A DNA stretch of 64,000 nucleotides. Source: Gnetum montanum. Its lineage: Eukaryota; Streptophyta; Gnetopsida; Gnetales; Gnetaceae. Location of the stretch: NCBI GenBank assembly GCA_015680685.1, contig MNCI01018050.1:318722-382721 (forward strand), written 5' to 3'. Shown one piece after another: positions 12,290 through 24,986 of the stretch (within the stretch, counting starts at the first letter, position 1; every line of letters begins with the position of its first letter). The notes beneath the pieces were generated by a model. That model ran no database searches. It saw nothing but the letters and a program-made list of their open reading frames with translations, and had not been told where the DNA came from. Made by a program: the position numbers and the translations under genes.

Positions 12290-12990
12290 GATTATTTGGA
12301 TTAGTATTTAGGAGTTTCAACTTCAACATGGATGTCTTGTTCTTGGGAAATTAGCATATGAAAGATATCTATACCTAAGAAAATATGTCTACTATGTAGA
12401 AAAGCAATCTCATGATGAGAAAAAATATATCTAGATGAGGCAAGATGTCTACTATCATGATAAGAAATTCTAGAAAGACATTTCTTACCTTTGCAAGATG
12501 TCTGTAGGAAGACGTCTACTTCCTTGACATTTACTTGAGAATTCTCTACATTTGGAGAAGATGTCTTCTTTCTCTCGAAGATGTATTTTCTACTAATATG
12601 AGGATTATTTATGGATTTCAATGAATTTGAGATTATAATTTTAAATTTCAAGGAAGATGAATAGATATGAGAAAAAATTATAAATAGATATTTTGGGTCT
12701 TCATTTGGTCAAAACTATCTAGGAAGTGAGAGTTGTAAGTTGAGAATATAAAAATGTGGAAAGAGTATGTGTTTGCGCAATTACATTGTTCATCCTTCTT
12801 GAATGTGATTACTTTACTTGAGTGTGGTTTTAGAATTAGATTAGTTCATTTGTTTGTCCTTGGGATAATGTGCTGATTTTGTACTTGCATCTACATTTTC
12901 TTAAGTAAGAATAGAGATTTTTCTTTTAGTTTCTTCTTCAATTTGGCTTGTTTTTATTTTGAGAGATCTTGGATTGTGGAATTTAAGGAA
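12290..12990 (+). repeat. Probable 3' LTR of element E
   Basis: This region follows the integrase C-terminus at the expected distance. It contains many copies of GATGTC/GACATC-type words, including AGATGTCTACTAT and GAAGATGTCTTC, then a plausible TATA box at 12689-12695 (TATAAAT) and a T-rich downstream part. No partner LTR is present to prove the ends, so the limits are approximate. Confidence 0.45.
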
Positions 12991-15660
12991 GCCCCTCATC
13001 ATACCCTTTTAGATCTTATTACAATAATTAAATTGTTTTCTCTAAATTGATATCATCTTTAATATGGAACAAATTCATTTGAAAATGGTGATATGACAAA
13101 CTATCCCTTTTAGCTTTCATTCATCCTTGAATGAGCCCATGTTATTGACATTTTTCTATCATCCAGTGTTTCCTCCAGGGTATTTATGTTTAATGATCTG
13201 TGTTGGTTGTGCATTAAGAAGCCCCAACAACAACATCCTCCGCACATGTGAAACTAAATGCACTCCAAATATTTGAATCATGAAAAGATGCCTCCCACTA
13301 CTGGTATTTATGGCACATAATTTGAACCCATTGGGGCAAATATTGAAGTTGGTCACACAACCGTTGGAGTAACCCTTGAAGACCCATAGGAATCACATTT
13401 GTGGAATAGATCCTAGGATATTGTGACATAGAATTTACACCGACCCCCTCCATGAAGCCTAATTATTTTTTTGTTTCATTCTTTTGAAATATAATTAAAT
13501 ATTTTAAAGTTCTCTTTCTCATTTTACAAATAAAATATAAGTAAATAATTATTTAGGAAATAAACATTATTTTATCAGTACTTACATTCATCTCTAAGTA
13601 ATGACAAGAGATGAATTAAAGATCTACCAACCACCAATCTCTAGTCTTAAATAGGATTGCATAAGATACAATTGATATTATTGGTTATCCAAGTCATGGT
13701 CAGATAAATCATTTTTCCACTTTTATTACACAAAATATCTTACTTATCTACATTAAAAATATAAATTATATATAAATAATAAATAAATGTATGTTAATTC
13801 TTAATTTTTATCAACCTTGGGGATCAAGGAATGTAGTGTTAATTTTGTCTTAAGGGCTATATAGTTGTATGACCTTGTTTAGGATGGTAGGACTTCAGTT
13901 TGATCCTCAACTTCATTTTTATGATTCAACTCTAGTAGCTTCATAACTTGGAAGAATTGGGTGTCATGCCAAATAGATTTGAAAGTCTTAGAAAAGAAAA
14001 ATATTAATTCCTCTTCAATAATCATAATAACCTAATTAGTGAATTGTAGTTCTTGATGGATATAATTCATTTCTATCATCTGTTTTCAAATTTTGGGATT
14101 TAACTAGTCTATTAAAGATTTGATGTTGCTAGAGTATGAACTAGCCTACAAGACTATATGAAGAGTTAATGGGAACATCTTCTTCAAATTGGGCTCCTCT
14201 TCTAAAGATTCTTTTACTCTCTGTATTTTAGAAATTATTGAATATCACATCTAGCTTTCTCATTAAGGTGTCCATAGAGTATTAATGGTACCAAGATGTG
14301 GCTTGTATGATTTAGGAATCACTTGTACTTCAATCTTTCCTAGATTTGGTTAATCAAGTGAGATACTTTACAAGGTATATGTTGTAAGCCTATCATATCA
14401 GTGATCAAATTTATGTTAATAATACATATACATCTTTTTAAGGACTACATTTTGAGTACTGATGCCAAGACTATATAGCTTCTATAAAATCTTGATTATT
14501 CACTCTTCTTCATGATTTGAAGCTTTAAAATTTCAAAATTCATATCTTCTTATCTCTATTGGAACCTTTATATTAACTCAAAGTTGACTTCTATGTAGAG
14601 GAATATATAGGCACTCATGTCGTCATTCTAATAATAGGATAATTTATATGAATTAAAGGAAGAACCATCACAAGAACCTATTTGCTTGTAGATCCCTTTG
14701 TATTTCAAGTTTCTTAAATTGGGTTAGAATTGGTACAAAAATTCTTATGATAGGACTTCTTATAAAGATATGAAATTAGCATTCAAATCTTACAATTTTG
14801 CAAGGATGCATGGGTATAAGTATTTGTGCAAGCCTAAGGCCCAATGTGGACATAGCAGTTGTTGTCTTTCTTTAGCTAGGAATCTTGTAAGGATATTATA
14901 TGTTATGACATTCATGCTTTTACATGAATTTACTCCTATATTTTTCCTTCTAATGGATATCATATGTCTTATTGAGATAAGATTATGATTCATTATGATG
15001 GTCAATGTTTATTGTCAAGTGATCTAGTTGTTGGTTGAATTAGTATACATCTTCCTTGTCATTATGGTTCATCAATTGATTCTTTAACTACTCAATTTAT
15101 TAGGTTGATAATTGATTGAATATGTTCCTAGACTCTTAATGATGTTTCTTGCTACCATGGGACATTGACTCTAGCAATGCCACTGATGATGAACTAAGGT
15201 TAGTGACTTAGGTCTAACTATATGCATAACCTAAGCATCTAATCCTAATGTTCAAGATAATCATAAAGGTTAGATACATTAGTTCCAATCATTATATTGC
15301 AAGACATGATTAGTTGATTATACTGCTAATCATTATATTACTAAAACATGATTTAAAATACCACCTAATTATTAGATTTCTTAATGACCAATTTAACATC
15401 ATCAATTGATTTATAAGACCAAAAAATATTATAAATAACTATTCATATGTTAAAAATTGATGGTAAATGAATGAATACTACTAAATTAAGCTCTTGAAGC
15501 TTTTAAGATGTAGTTTCAATTATAGGATTCAATAGCTTATTTCTAGAGTTTTGTTGGTAGATCTAACTCCATCATCTCATTTGGGAGACTAAAATCTACT
15601 AGAAATAACCATTTTTTTATGAAAAAATATTATATAATTAAATGTTATGGGCTTCTCAAG
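12991..15660. other. Decayed repeat DNA without a recognisable gene
   Basis: Apart from the short pol fragment at 13402-13459, I recognise no coding domain, RNA gene or LTR in this stretch. Short ORFs (for example 13159-13356 minus and 14770-14988 plus) have no family resemblance that I can see. Much of 13480-13800 is extremely AT-rich. Confidence 0.5.
13402..13459 (+). pseudogene. Short B-family pol fragment (upstream of RT)
   Basis: The sequence GGAATAGATCCTAGGATA followed by CATAGAATTTACACCGACC and CTCCATGAAGCC matches element B at about 36118-36176, where it encodes GIDPR and YIDPSMKP just before the RT domain. The surrounding DNA could not be extended convincingly, so this is an isolated relic of a second B-like element. 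Confidence 0.7.
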
Positions 15661-15671
15661 TTTAAAATTTT

Positions 15672-15775
15672 AGCACAAACTTTGAGACTTCCCAGGAGAT
15701 CACCCCTCCTAATACTAATCTAGGCTAACTACACTTAGTTATGAAGTTTTTATCTCTCATGCTACTAATTCATTA
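15672..15775 (-). pseudogene. 5S rRNA-derived sequence (possible Cassandra TRIM remnant)
   Basis: On the minus strand this matches the 3' two-thirds of plant 5S rRNA in order. AACTTCATAACTAAGTG corresponds to the AACTCCGAAGTTAAGCG box A region. TAGTATTAGGAGGGGTGAT and CTCCTGGGAAGT correspond to the internal control region (GGATGGGTGACCTCCTGGGAAGTC). The final stretch preceding GTGCTAAAA corresponds to the GTGTTGCACC end. The GCCTAGATTAGTA stretch resembles the GCCTGGAGTAGTA form that I recall from Cassandra LTRs more than a canonical 5S gene. Too decayed to be transcribed as 5S. Either a Cassandra-like TRIM relic or a dispersed 5S pseudogene. Confidence 0.75.
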
Positions 15776-15865
15776 CTTTAATTAATTTGATCAAAGTTGA
15801 CCTTTCCAAATATTTAAACTCAAATTAACAATTGAAATTTCTCCATTAGTTTAAATTTTCCTAGT

Positions 15866-15916
15866 ACTAGCTAGTAGGGACCTATAGTGTAGGTGGCCAC
15901 TAGCTAGTAGCAACCT
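15866..15916. repeat. Short direct repeat, 33-bp spacing
   Basis: ACTAGCTAGTAGGGACCT (15866) and ACTAGCTAGTAGCAACCT (15899) are near-identical and contain the palindrome CTAGCTAG. They may be remnants of a tandem array next to the 5S-derived unit. No function is inferred. Confidence 0.6.
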
Positions 15917-15919
15917 CCA

Positions 15920-18260
15920 CTACTCTTGATTGCTAGTTGATAGAGACTTGGGTGCTCCTAGTGTCTACAAACATCAAAGGTATGAAAATTTGACCAAGGA
16001 TTTAGCAAGGATTTTTGTAAAAACCACAAAGATGAGGGAAGGCACTACCATATAGTGAACAAGAATAGTGCCAAACATGACGATGGTTAGTAAGGAAATG
16101 ACACTAGCAAAAATGATAAAATGATTATAGGAAGTAGTTACATCAAGCCAAGGATCAATGGAAAATGGAAAATGTTCATGTTACTAGCACAAAATACACA
16201 AAAAGTATGTTCTATGGCCCATAACACTAATGACACATTGTTTGCTGGTACTTGGCTACATCATTAGGCACAGCTATGCCTCATAGTCCTACTATGATGC
16301 ATTGCAATAAGTTATACATCCTTTTGTGATCCTATTGGTTGTTAGGATCCTAATTTTTATTTCTATATTTATTTTTATTTATTTAAAATAAATAATAATA
16401 ATAATTTTTGATTTATTACTTTCTTATAATAATATTTTAAAAAATAAATATAGGTCTTTACCCTAATTATTATAATAAGATGCTTTACTCTAGTGGCTAG
16501 TGGAACAAGGTCAAGAATTGCATTTTCTATTTTGTAGATAATGCGTTTCATTTATGATCATAAAATTTTGATTTTCAATCTTGAATTGAACTTTATAAAA
16601 TTTTTAAATTTTAATATTATTAAGGCACAAATTATGAGAAATTTTAAATGATGATATCTCCCAAACCTTACGTCTAATTACAATAAAACTAGTACCATTG
16701 GAATTATCTTATCAAGTGCTATGTGTTGCATAAAGTTTAAGGAAAAAAATTACTAAGTTGAATTTTCATGATTTTGAAGGAATAAAATATTCTATTTTTG
16801 ATGACTTGACCTTTATAAGCTAATGTATAAAAACATGGATAATTCTAACTTAAGTTCAGTTGTTTGATAAATTTTTGAATATTTAACATTCATATGTTTA
16901 CAATTTTGACATAAATGATCCTTAATAGTTAAAAAGGTGAGAAAATACTATTGCTAGCTTAACTTTATTGAATTCATTAATGTTTGAGACCTAGATAAGG
17001 GTATATAATATTGGGTTTTAAATTTTGAGTTTTCTAGGAATGACCAAAAGCTAATAATAAGGTAATGTCTCAGAAGACTTGGTTGCAACTACTGTCCTTG
17101 TGAATGAAATATAAAATTTAGTTTAAAAACCTAAGGAAAACGGAAATTAATATAATTTTGGTAAGAATTATCTTAATTGATGTTACTCTTATCTTACAAG
17201 AGTTTCTTGCCATTTGTGTACCTTATTGGTTTGTGGTTAAGACTCTTTGAACGTTGGTTTCATATATTCATGCAAGTTGTGGAGAAGGCATGTTATTGAT
17301 TTCATGGATTATCTTGAACATGATGCACCTTTGGGAGTGTTTCATGATTATTTCTAGAAAATGAATGGTGATTAATCATTGAATTATAGGTTATCCTTGA
17401 TTCTAATTAGTCGTGGGTCATGATTTCCCTTAATGCCAATTGTGACATCCCATTCTTGAATATCATGGAAAATATTAAATATTAATAACATTCAAAATTA
17501 GCTATAAAGAATGAAATATGAAAAATATAGAATAAAATGAAAAAAATTATTGATTAATATGGAAATAGTGTATTTGGATTATGCTTTGAGGTTTTTCTAT
17601 AGTTATCTTCCTTCAGCATCTATCCCTTAGAGGCCATCTAACATTAGTATTAGCTAGAAGGAATGGAAAATTATCTTATTGTTTCACTTCTCACAACACT
17701 TTTTACTCATTTTTACAAGCTTCACAACTCCGTACTAGCACAAAATTTAATTCTAAGATACAGATACCTTACATCAAAAAACCAAAAGATACCTTAAGAG
17801 ACATGCCCATTATTACACCATGCCTTTTCAAGTTTTGTTACAATTTACCCTTTGGGATATTTTTATAATAATTACATCATCTATTATAAAGTGATACTAT
17901 CTTTTTTATATAATATCTTCATTTGGTAATCATGACATGAAAATTCCCTTAGGATAGTTTTGATCTTGTCCTTTGCCTATAGATAGATCATGTCTTTACT
18001 AATTAATAATGGTAAGCCTACTTTTCTTTATCATAGGTTATAATGGAAGCATAGAAGGTGTATTTTTTGATCTTTTCATATGTCAAAACATTGAGGAAAA
18101 ATAAGAATATAGATTTTTGTGTACTATGATGCTTTTGTAGGGCATGAAGAAGTGCTCATGATATGACATCTACAAAGAGATGTCAATTAGAAAAATACAA
18201 GGTCTTAAGTGAGAGCTAGGATAAAGATGAAGGCTATAGCAAAATGAAGAAGTTCCCAAG
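15920..18260. other. No gene recognised; possible LTR start at 17443
   Basis: The stretch is AT-rich with no coding domain. At 17443 the plus strand reads TGTGACATCCCATTCTTGAA, the style of a gypsy LTR start. The same words occur on the minus strand at 9892. No matching LTR end or second copy was found, so an element is not called. Confidence 0.4.
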
Positions 18261-18261
18261 A

Positions 18262-18530
18262 TTAGGAATGTGACAAATCAATGAAAGGAAGCCTTAGGAG
18301 GCAAAAACCAAAAATTGAGAAGACATCTCCAAGAAGCATAAGACATCTTGGACAAAGTATAGAAGAACCATAGAAGATTTCTTGCAAAAATAGTAGACAT
18401 CTACTTTGTGAAGAAGACATCTTCATGATGATGTATTCTAAGAGATATCTACCATGAAGAAGAGATGTCTCCCCTGAATGAAGGTCTAATGTAGAGGGAC
18501 ATCCCAATCTCAAAGAAGACATCTCTAGTG
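18262..18530. repeat. Cluster of AGACATCT motifs
   Basis: AGACATCT or close variants occur about eight times in 270 bases, several as AAGACATCTT/AGATGTCT pairs that are reverse complements of each other. The same vocabulary dominates the probable LTR of element E at 12300-12600, on the opposite strand. This is likely part of a related LTR in decayed form. The minus-strand ORF across it appears to be a by-product of the repeats. Confidence 0.55.
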
Positions 18531-18849
18531 ATCATTATTTAGTCATTGTAGTGATTCTAAGGTGATTTTAGAAACATCAAGGCTACTAGAAGACTTCATT
18601 CTCTTGGGGAATGTGTAATTTTGGTGTGCAAGAAAGTGTCAACATCAAGCAATAATTATGTTCATTATTCTATTGTATTTTCACACCTCATTGTACTATC
18701 TATTGAGATATTGTAGTGATTATATTGTATTGTGCTTCGAAGTACAATGACTAGAAAATCAGTTGCATCCTACCCTTGTAATTTATCTTTTTCTTTCTTG
18801 TTGCCCCACTAGGGTTGATGTGCTTCTTGCAAGAAGGAATCGTGATTGA

Positions 18850-19195
18850 GCTTGTTGGGATCCTATTGGGATTGAGTGGTTGATGCAACATCACAACACT
18901 CCATGTGGAGCTCAATTTGTAAAGGTTGTGGAATCCTTAACATGACATTCTAAGCTTGTTAGGACCTAGCTGGGTTGAGTCAATTTGTGGCATCGGTTCA
19001 CTCCAAAGTGGATCTTAGAGCTATAGAGGGTGTGGTATCCTTCAAACCAAATTTTAAGATGAACAAAGTCTAGAGGTGTACAAGTGAACTACCCTCCTGT
19101 GTGGACTACCCAAGTTGGGAAACCACATTAAATTTGGTTTTGGCTTTTGTTGATATAATTTTTAATTTGAGGAACTTATTCATCCCCCCTTCTAA
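18850..19195 (+). repeat. Diverged ~104-bp duplication ending in a C-tract LTR-like terminus
   Basis: Two copies begin GCTTGTTGGGATCCTA (18850) and GCTTGTTAGGACCTAG (18954). Both run through a CACTCC block and a GGTTGTGGAATCC/GGGTGTGGTATCC block. The stretch finishes with ATTCATCCCCCCTTCTAAG (about 19180), a phrase typical of the 3' ends of large Ty1/copia (SIRE/Maximus-like) LTRs. No copia coding sequence follows, so this is at most a solo relic. Confidence 0.4.
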
Positions 19196-19479
19196 GTTAT
19201 ATGATCCTCAATATCTAATGCTAGGATACCTTATCTAGATTATCCTATTAGTGTACAAGAATGTATGTTGGTTGGCCTATAATAATATCAAGTAGGCACT
19301 CAACCTAATAGTTTAAGGTAATTCTTAAACAACCAGTGGAAAGATCTAGTGTAAGCTAGATTGATGAGATATTTAAGTACTAGTCCCTTAGCCCACCTAA
19401 TTCTTATTTGCAATCATGAAAAGAAACAAGATTAGTTTAATGTATTATTAAGTGTAGAACTCATTAGCTATAAAAATTT

Positions 19480-21019
19480 TGTAACAACTTGTATTTTTGG
19501 ATGTTTAAGTTAGTATATTTATCTATGTGCTTGTGCTTTTTTATTCTTTGGTCATGATGTTATGCTTTAGATATGTTTGTTTTTTAGTTATATTTCTAGC
19601 TTCATATTTAGTTTTATTTATATTTAATTTTTTTACATTATTATTATTAAGTACTTTTAGCTAGTAGGAACTAACCTTATGGATTATATTAATACATTCT
19701 TATAGAGGCTATGGTATGAGTATGTCATGGGCATGTGATGGATGACTAAATTTTGAGTGAGAACATTATTTTCCTAATAATTAATTTATATGACATGAAT
19801 TTAATTCCTTTTCTTATGAATTTGTATGAATTATCAGTTTTTTTGAGGTTACATCTGTTACATGAGCTTCAGAAGGTAGGTTGCTTTTATTAAGATTTTA
19901 GTTTTAGAAGATTAGTTAGTTTTTATAAGTTGGTTTTTTTGGCTGATTTTTTGTAAAAATCTTACACTCTAATCAACCATGTACTTTGACATCCATTTTC
20001 TTAGATGTAGAGGTGCCACCAGATTGAAGGCTTATGGTGGTTTGTGGAGCTTTTCTAGATTGTGTATGTGGATTAAAGAGAAAACATATTTAAATTTAGG
20101 AGGTGCTAGTGGATTAATGCTTATGTTCTTTCATGCGAGTAATCGTGGAATTTTTTCCTTTATATTTCTATTCATAAGATTTTTGTGCATATTTACTATG
20201 GGATTGATTTTGATAAATTTAGTTATATCTATTTAAATGATGTTAAGATTTTTGTATTTCTTTGCACATGTAAGATACATGATTTGTATGTTTATTTTGT
20301 TGTTCCTTTCGTATTGTAATTTCATGATTTTTTAGTAATTTTTGGAAATACAGTTTTGTAAAAATCATGATACCATCTACTTTGGTGATTTGATGTTATG
20401 CATTAGAATCATAGCAATATGTCATGATGTCTATTTTTTCATAGATTCTAGTCAGATTTGACTCTTTTTTTGAATTTCAAATTCATGTAATTTTAATAGT
20501 TTTGGTAAATATATTTAGGATTTGTGCACTTACATTTTTTCATCATTTTGTTTTTTTATTTTTCCTTCAATTTGTGTATTTGTTCTTGATCTTTGAGTTA
20601 CATGCTCAGTGTTACTAGTATTTCCTATTAATTACTATTTTTCTAAAGGTATTTTCATCTTATTTTTTATCTTTTCTAAAATTCCACATTGAAATCACAA
20701 GTCAAGCATAGGTTATGATCCATACCATACATTCTGGTTAGGGCATGATTAATTTGTTAGCTATCCTTTATATTTTTCATTTCTATTATATATTTTAGTC
20801 CTTTTATATATTTACATTAATTTATTATATTTTTTACATCTATTATAATAATATCTGTTTCCTTTTGTTCATGGCTCATAGTATTTTCCTTTTCTTTCCT
20901 TATATCTACATTAGTTTTTTCCATTTTCTAGTTTCTCTTGTCCAGACCAATTGTTCATTTAGAGATTCTGTACTTAATGTAATGCTTTCTAATTAAAGGC
21001 TAGGAAGGAGGGTTTTACA
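19480..21019 (+). repeat. Element C 5' LTR (internally deleted)
   Basis: It is about 1.54 kb against 3.0 kb for the 3' copy. It aligns with the 3' LTR from TGTAACAACTTG through the TTTTCTTAGATGTAGA region and again over the final 350 bases (GCATTAGTTT-style T-rich DNA and CAATGTAAT-CT). It lacks the part equivalent to about 26430-27680. Element D's LTRs and the inverted fragment at 21.7 kb contain parts of the missing segment, so this is a deletion here and not an insertion in the 3' LTR. Confidence 0.85.
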
Positions 21020-21022
21020 AGT

Positions 21023-21034
21023 TGTTATTAGAGA
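21023..21034 (+). other. Element C primer-binding site (tRNA-iMet type)
   Basis: TGTTATTAGAGA corresponds to TGGTATCAGAGC, the complement of the 3' end of initiator tRNA-Met, with three changes. It begins four bases after the LTR end. Element D has TTGTATTAGAGC at the equivalent place. Confidence 0.75.
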
Positions 21035-21089
21035 TTAGGGTTGATGATTTTCTTATTTCATATTATTTTGTTTAGTAATGAAAGGTGCT

Positions 21090-21695
21090 AGAAGTAGACA
21101 TGATCATAATAGAAAAGTAGATGTTGGGCTTAGCAACCAATACGTGATCCTCTTCTCAATTAAAATGAGGAGCTCATAATGGATCTCCAACTTAAACCTA
21201 TTAGTCCTAATTCTACTTATATCATAAATTATGAGCTCAATAAAGCTAACATCAACCATTATCTATTCTAGTTTCTTTGTGAGAATATAGAGAAGAACTT
21301 AAACTTTTTGTTGATACTTGCTTCTTTAGGAAGTGGTAGTGGTGGTAAATGACTAATGGAGCATGAGCTTATGGACCAATTTTATAAGCTAGAATCACCA
21401 ACCTTCTAGTGTAATGAGGGTTCCACTAATACCATAGAGTGGTTGGAGGATGTCATAAATATCCTCAAGGTAATGAGATGTACCCATGCACTGCAAACTC
21501 AATTACCTACTTACTAGTTCAGAGGTTCTATTAGTTATTAGTGGGATTCTTAAGAGAATGAACATAATTAAAAGAATTATGATAATTATGATGTTTATTT
21601 GAGTAATTTTCTACCTTCTTTCAATAAGCATTATATTCATTTAGAATACATGAAGGCAAAGATAGATGAGTTTTATAACCTTTTGTAAGGTTGTA
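21090..21695 (+). pseudogene. Element C gag remnant
   Basis: The plus-strand reading includes WLEDVINILKVMRCTHALQ (about 21440) followed by TQLPTY and, near 21650, MKAKIDEFYNLL. These are characteristic of the gypsy gag core (W-L-x-x-x-x-x-I/F, then K-x-x-F-x-x-L). Several TAG stops interrupt it. The sequence is cut off at about 21695 by the inverted LTR fragment, so the zinc knuckle and protease are missing. Confidence 0.7.
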
Positions 21696-21696
21696 A

Positions 21697-22630
21697 GTAG
21701 ACCTAATCAGAACTCATGGATTACAGAGAGAAAACACTCCCATAAACTACAAACAAAAACAAAACACTTTACCAAAATCTAATAAAAATCCATTATGAAT
21801 AAGCCATGATCTAAGCATGCCCAATGGTGGATAGGAAAGTATATAAAATGGCCCCAAATGATGAAAATACCATCAAAGTCTTGATTAAACATTTACCATC
21901 AATAATGGAATAAACCATGACTTGATCACAAATCATGGGATTAGAAGTTTTCCAAACATAAAAATTGAAAATAAGAAGGATATATAAAGGATCAATCTTG
22001 ATCTTACCATGATATGTGGTATGGATCATGACTTAATGACAACTCATGATCAATACCATCACTTACCACAGCCTATGATTGACTTCTAGTTTTGACAAGA
22101 AATTTAGAAAAAGGTAGAAAACATCATGAAATGACCTTAAAATAAATTTAAATCAATATGTTACATTTGGGTTATCGAGTACATGACTTAAAGATCAAGA
22201 AATAATGTACAAATTGAGGGAAACATTACAAATAAAATGATGGAAAAGCATAGGGATCCAAATCCTAGGTATATTGGTTAAAACTCATGAAAGAAGAAGA
22301 ATTCAAAATTCAATGAAATGGTTAAAATCAACTGGAATGAATAATGAAATGAATATAGAAACATATTAAAATACTTATAAAACATAAGACCCAATTTCCA
22401 AAATAGTTGTTATGATGATTCTTACTAAACTATCATTTCCAAAATCATTAAAAGCCAAAAATTATAAAAGGAAAATAACATCAAAATAAACATATAAATT
22501 AGGAAATTTACATATGCAAAGTAATACCTAAATCCTGACACGATTCAAGCATATCTAATGAAATGAATAAAAACCAATCTCATGCTAAATATAGACAAAA
22601 ATATTCTAAACCAAAATAGATAGGAAAAAC
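21697..22630 (-). repeat. Inverted fragment of the C/D-family LTR inside element C
   Basis: Read on the minus strand, this matches element C's own 3' LTR from about 25760 to about 26690. One end shows CCATGAGTTCTGATTAGGTC, and the other shows CCTATCTATTTTG followed by GGATTTAGGTATTACTTTGC. It replaces the segment between the middle of gag and the start of RT. Parallel ORFs (21811-22029 minus and 26365-26580 plus) share the words VYSI, MVFSS and GAI because of this homology. They are not genes. Confidence 0.85.
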
Positions 22631-22632
22631 TA

Positions 22633-24800
22633 AAGATTTAACTTGAGAAGTTACTAGTTAATGATATGATTCATCTAAATGTATCTCCATGGAGTGATCT
22701 TATCCTCTTTATAAAGAAGAATAATGATATCATGAGGTTATCCTATTTTTTTCTTTTAAACTCACTAATACTATTGTAGTATTTATGCATCTCATGAACA
22801 GTGGACCATTTTGTTTTGTGTTTATTAATGACATCTTGGTACATCCATTATTAAAGAATATTCATGAATAATACTATAGAATAGTTTTATAAATGCTTAT
22901 GGATCATTATTTATTTTCTTAATCTCTCATATATTTATTTGGCATCATGAGATTCATTTTTTAAGACATGTCATTTTAGAGGCTAGTATTGTGGTGGATC
23001 ATGCTAAAATATCAAGTATTTCAAATTGGCCTATTTTTAGAGTTATTAGGAAGGTTTGCAATTTTCTTGTATTGGTAAGTTATTATTGGAGGTTTATTAA
23101 GAAATTATTATACATTACTTTGTAATTCATGAAGATATGTAGAAGGATTTTGGGTTCTTGTGGAACTTAGATTACTAGTCTTCTTTTGATAAACTCAAAA
23201 GTAGACTAATTTTGAATCCTATTTTAGTTTTTTCTACTCTAGATATAATTTGACATTTGCATTAATGTATCAAGTGAAGATTATGGTTGTGTCCTTATGC
23301 AAAATAAAAATACAATATCCTATGCCTCAATGTAGTTGAAACCTCATAAGATGTACTATACCATTGATGATTTTGAGTTAGGAGAAATGGTATTTATCTT
23401 GAATATTTAACATGACTATTTCTTTTGTAAGAGGTCAAAAATTTGGACTAATCATAAATGGTTGTGGTGCATGATGAATTAATAATAGTTGAACGTATCT
23501 TAGAAGAGATGGATTCAATTTTTAGTTGATTTCAACTTTACCATGTAGTATCAAACAAGAAAAAGTAATGTTGTTATGAATGCCTTAAGTGACGTGGCTA
23601 GTAATCTTTGGGATTTAGTAATTTAGTTGGACATGTTAGATGAGAGCTAGGTGTGAGAAATAGTAAGATCCTTAGCAAGAGTAGGTTAGATTTTTTGGCA
23701 AGCTTTTGGTAGCAGTAGAGAGCTTGGGTTACATCATCATAAGGACTATGTAGGTGTATCTATTTTTTTGTGGCATTATCTATTTGAGAAAGCTCATATT
23801 AGTAGGCTTTATATGCATTATAGTAGTAAAAGGATGTATCAAATATTGAAGAGGATGTATAGTGGTTAGGCATGAAGAAGCATGTAAGAGAATTTATGAT
23901 GAAGTGCTTAATCTACTAGCAAGTTAAACTTAGGCATTAGTGACCGATTGATTACTTGTAGCCTCATATTATTCTATAGTGTAAGTGGAAAATGATCAAT
24001 GTGGATTTCATTATTAGTTTAAATTCCACTATGAATGGAATTCTTATTGTTGTCAACTAGTTAATCATGTTATCTTATTTCCTTACTATGAAGACTATAA
24101 TCAATGCAGAGGATATTTGATAGTTTTTCCTCTTAAAGATTGTTTGATTGCATGATATTCATATTATAATTATCTTTAATCATAATGTTAAATGTACTTG
24201 ACTTTTAAAAGAATTCCTAGATATCTTAAGTACTAGACTAGATTTGATTTTGGTGTACCATTCATAGACTAATGGATAGATTTAAAGAGTTAACCAAGTT
24301 TTGAAGAATATACTTTGCTCTTGCACCTTGTAGTTCTCAAATAGTTGAGATATTATTTTATCATTAGTGAAGTTTTCCTAAAATAATAACCATTAAGGAA
24401 CTCTAAAAGTAGTAGTATATACAAATTTTTATAGTCGACCTTACAAAACTCATTTATTTTGAAACAAGATTAAGGATAGATAATGGATTAGTTTAAACAT
24501 AGTCTTACATATGATAGATCAAATGAAGAAGATTTGTGGATGGCTTAAAATATCTTAAGACTATCAAGATAGCCACGTGAATCATAGGAGTAAACCTCTT
24601 GAATTTAGGATTAGTGACAATGTATTCATTTATTTCTCTACTGAAAGGCTTGATGCATTTTAGATGGAAAAGTAAACTTGCATTCTATTACATTATATGT
24701 TTAATGTTTTTTATCATATAGAAGAGATGACATATCACTTGAGTTTACCTCCACATTTCTTGAACATGCATGAAGTTTTTTTATGTATCCATATTTTGGA
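22633..24800 (+). pseudogene. Element C pol remnant: RT, RNase H and integrase
   Basis: RT starts LEKLLVNDMIHLNVSPWSD (about 22645). The catalytic box reads VFINDILV (about 22825), with the first Asp changed to Asn. RNase H shows ICINVSSEDYGCVLMQ (about 23265), SYASM-LKPHKMYYTIDDFE and the tail KSNVVMNALSDVASNLW (about 23565). Integrase shows QILKRMY (about 23840) and LVYHS-TNG (about 24250, the YHPQTDGQ box). Its C-terminal region shows HLSLPPHFLNMHEVF (about 24735), which is the chromovirus LALPPxLxxVHxVFHVS motif. Stops, mostly TAG, occur in every domain. Confidence 0.85.
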
Positions 24801-24986
24801 AGTATGTTCTTGATAATAATCATGTTAATAATTAGACCAAAGTACAACTTTAGGCTAATTCTTCGTAGGTGAAGTGTCCCAATAAAATTAGTTAATAATT
24901 GGACTAAAGTATAGCTTCAGGTTGATGCTTCATTCCTAAAGTATCTGAGTAAGATTATGGATCAAATGAAGTAATAGTTATTTAGA

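Noticed and set aside
19180-19480. Full Ty1/copia element starting at the C-tract terminus
   Set aside because: No copia gag, integrase or RT motif follows. The next recognisable feature is the LTR of element C.
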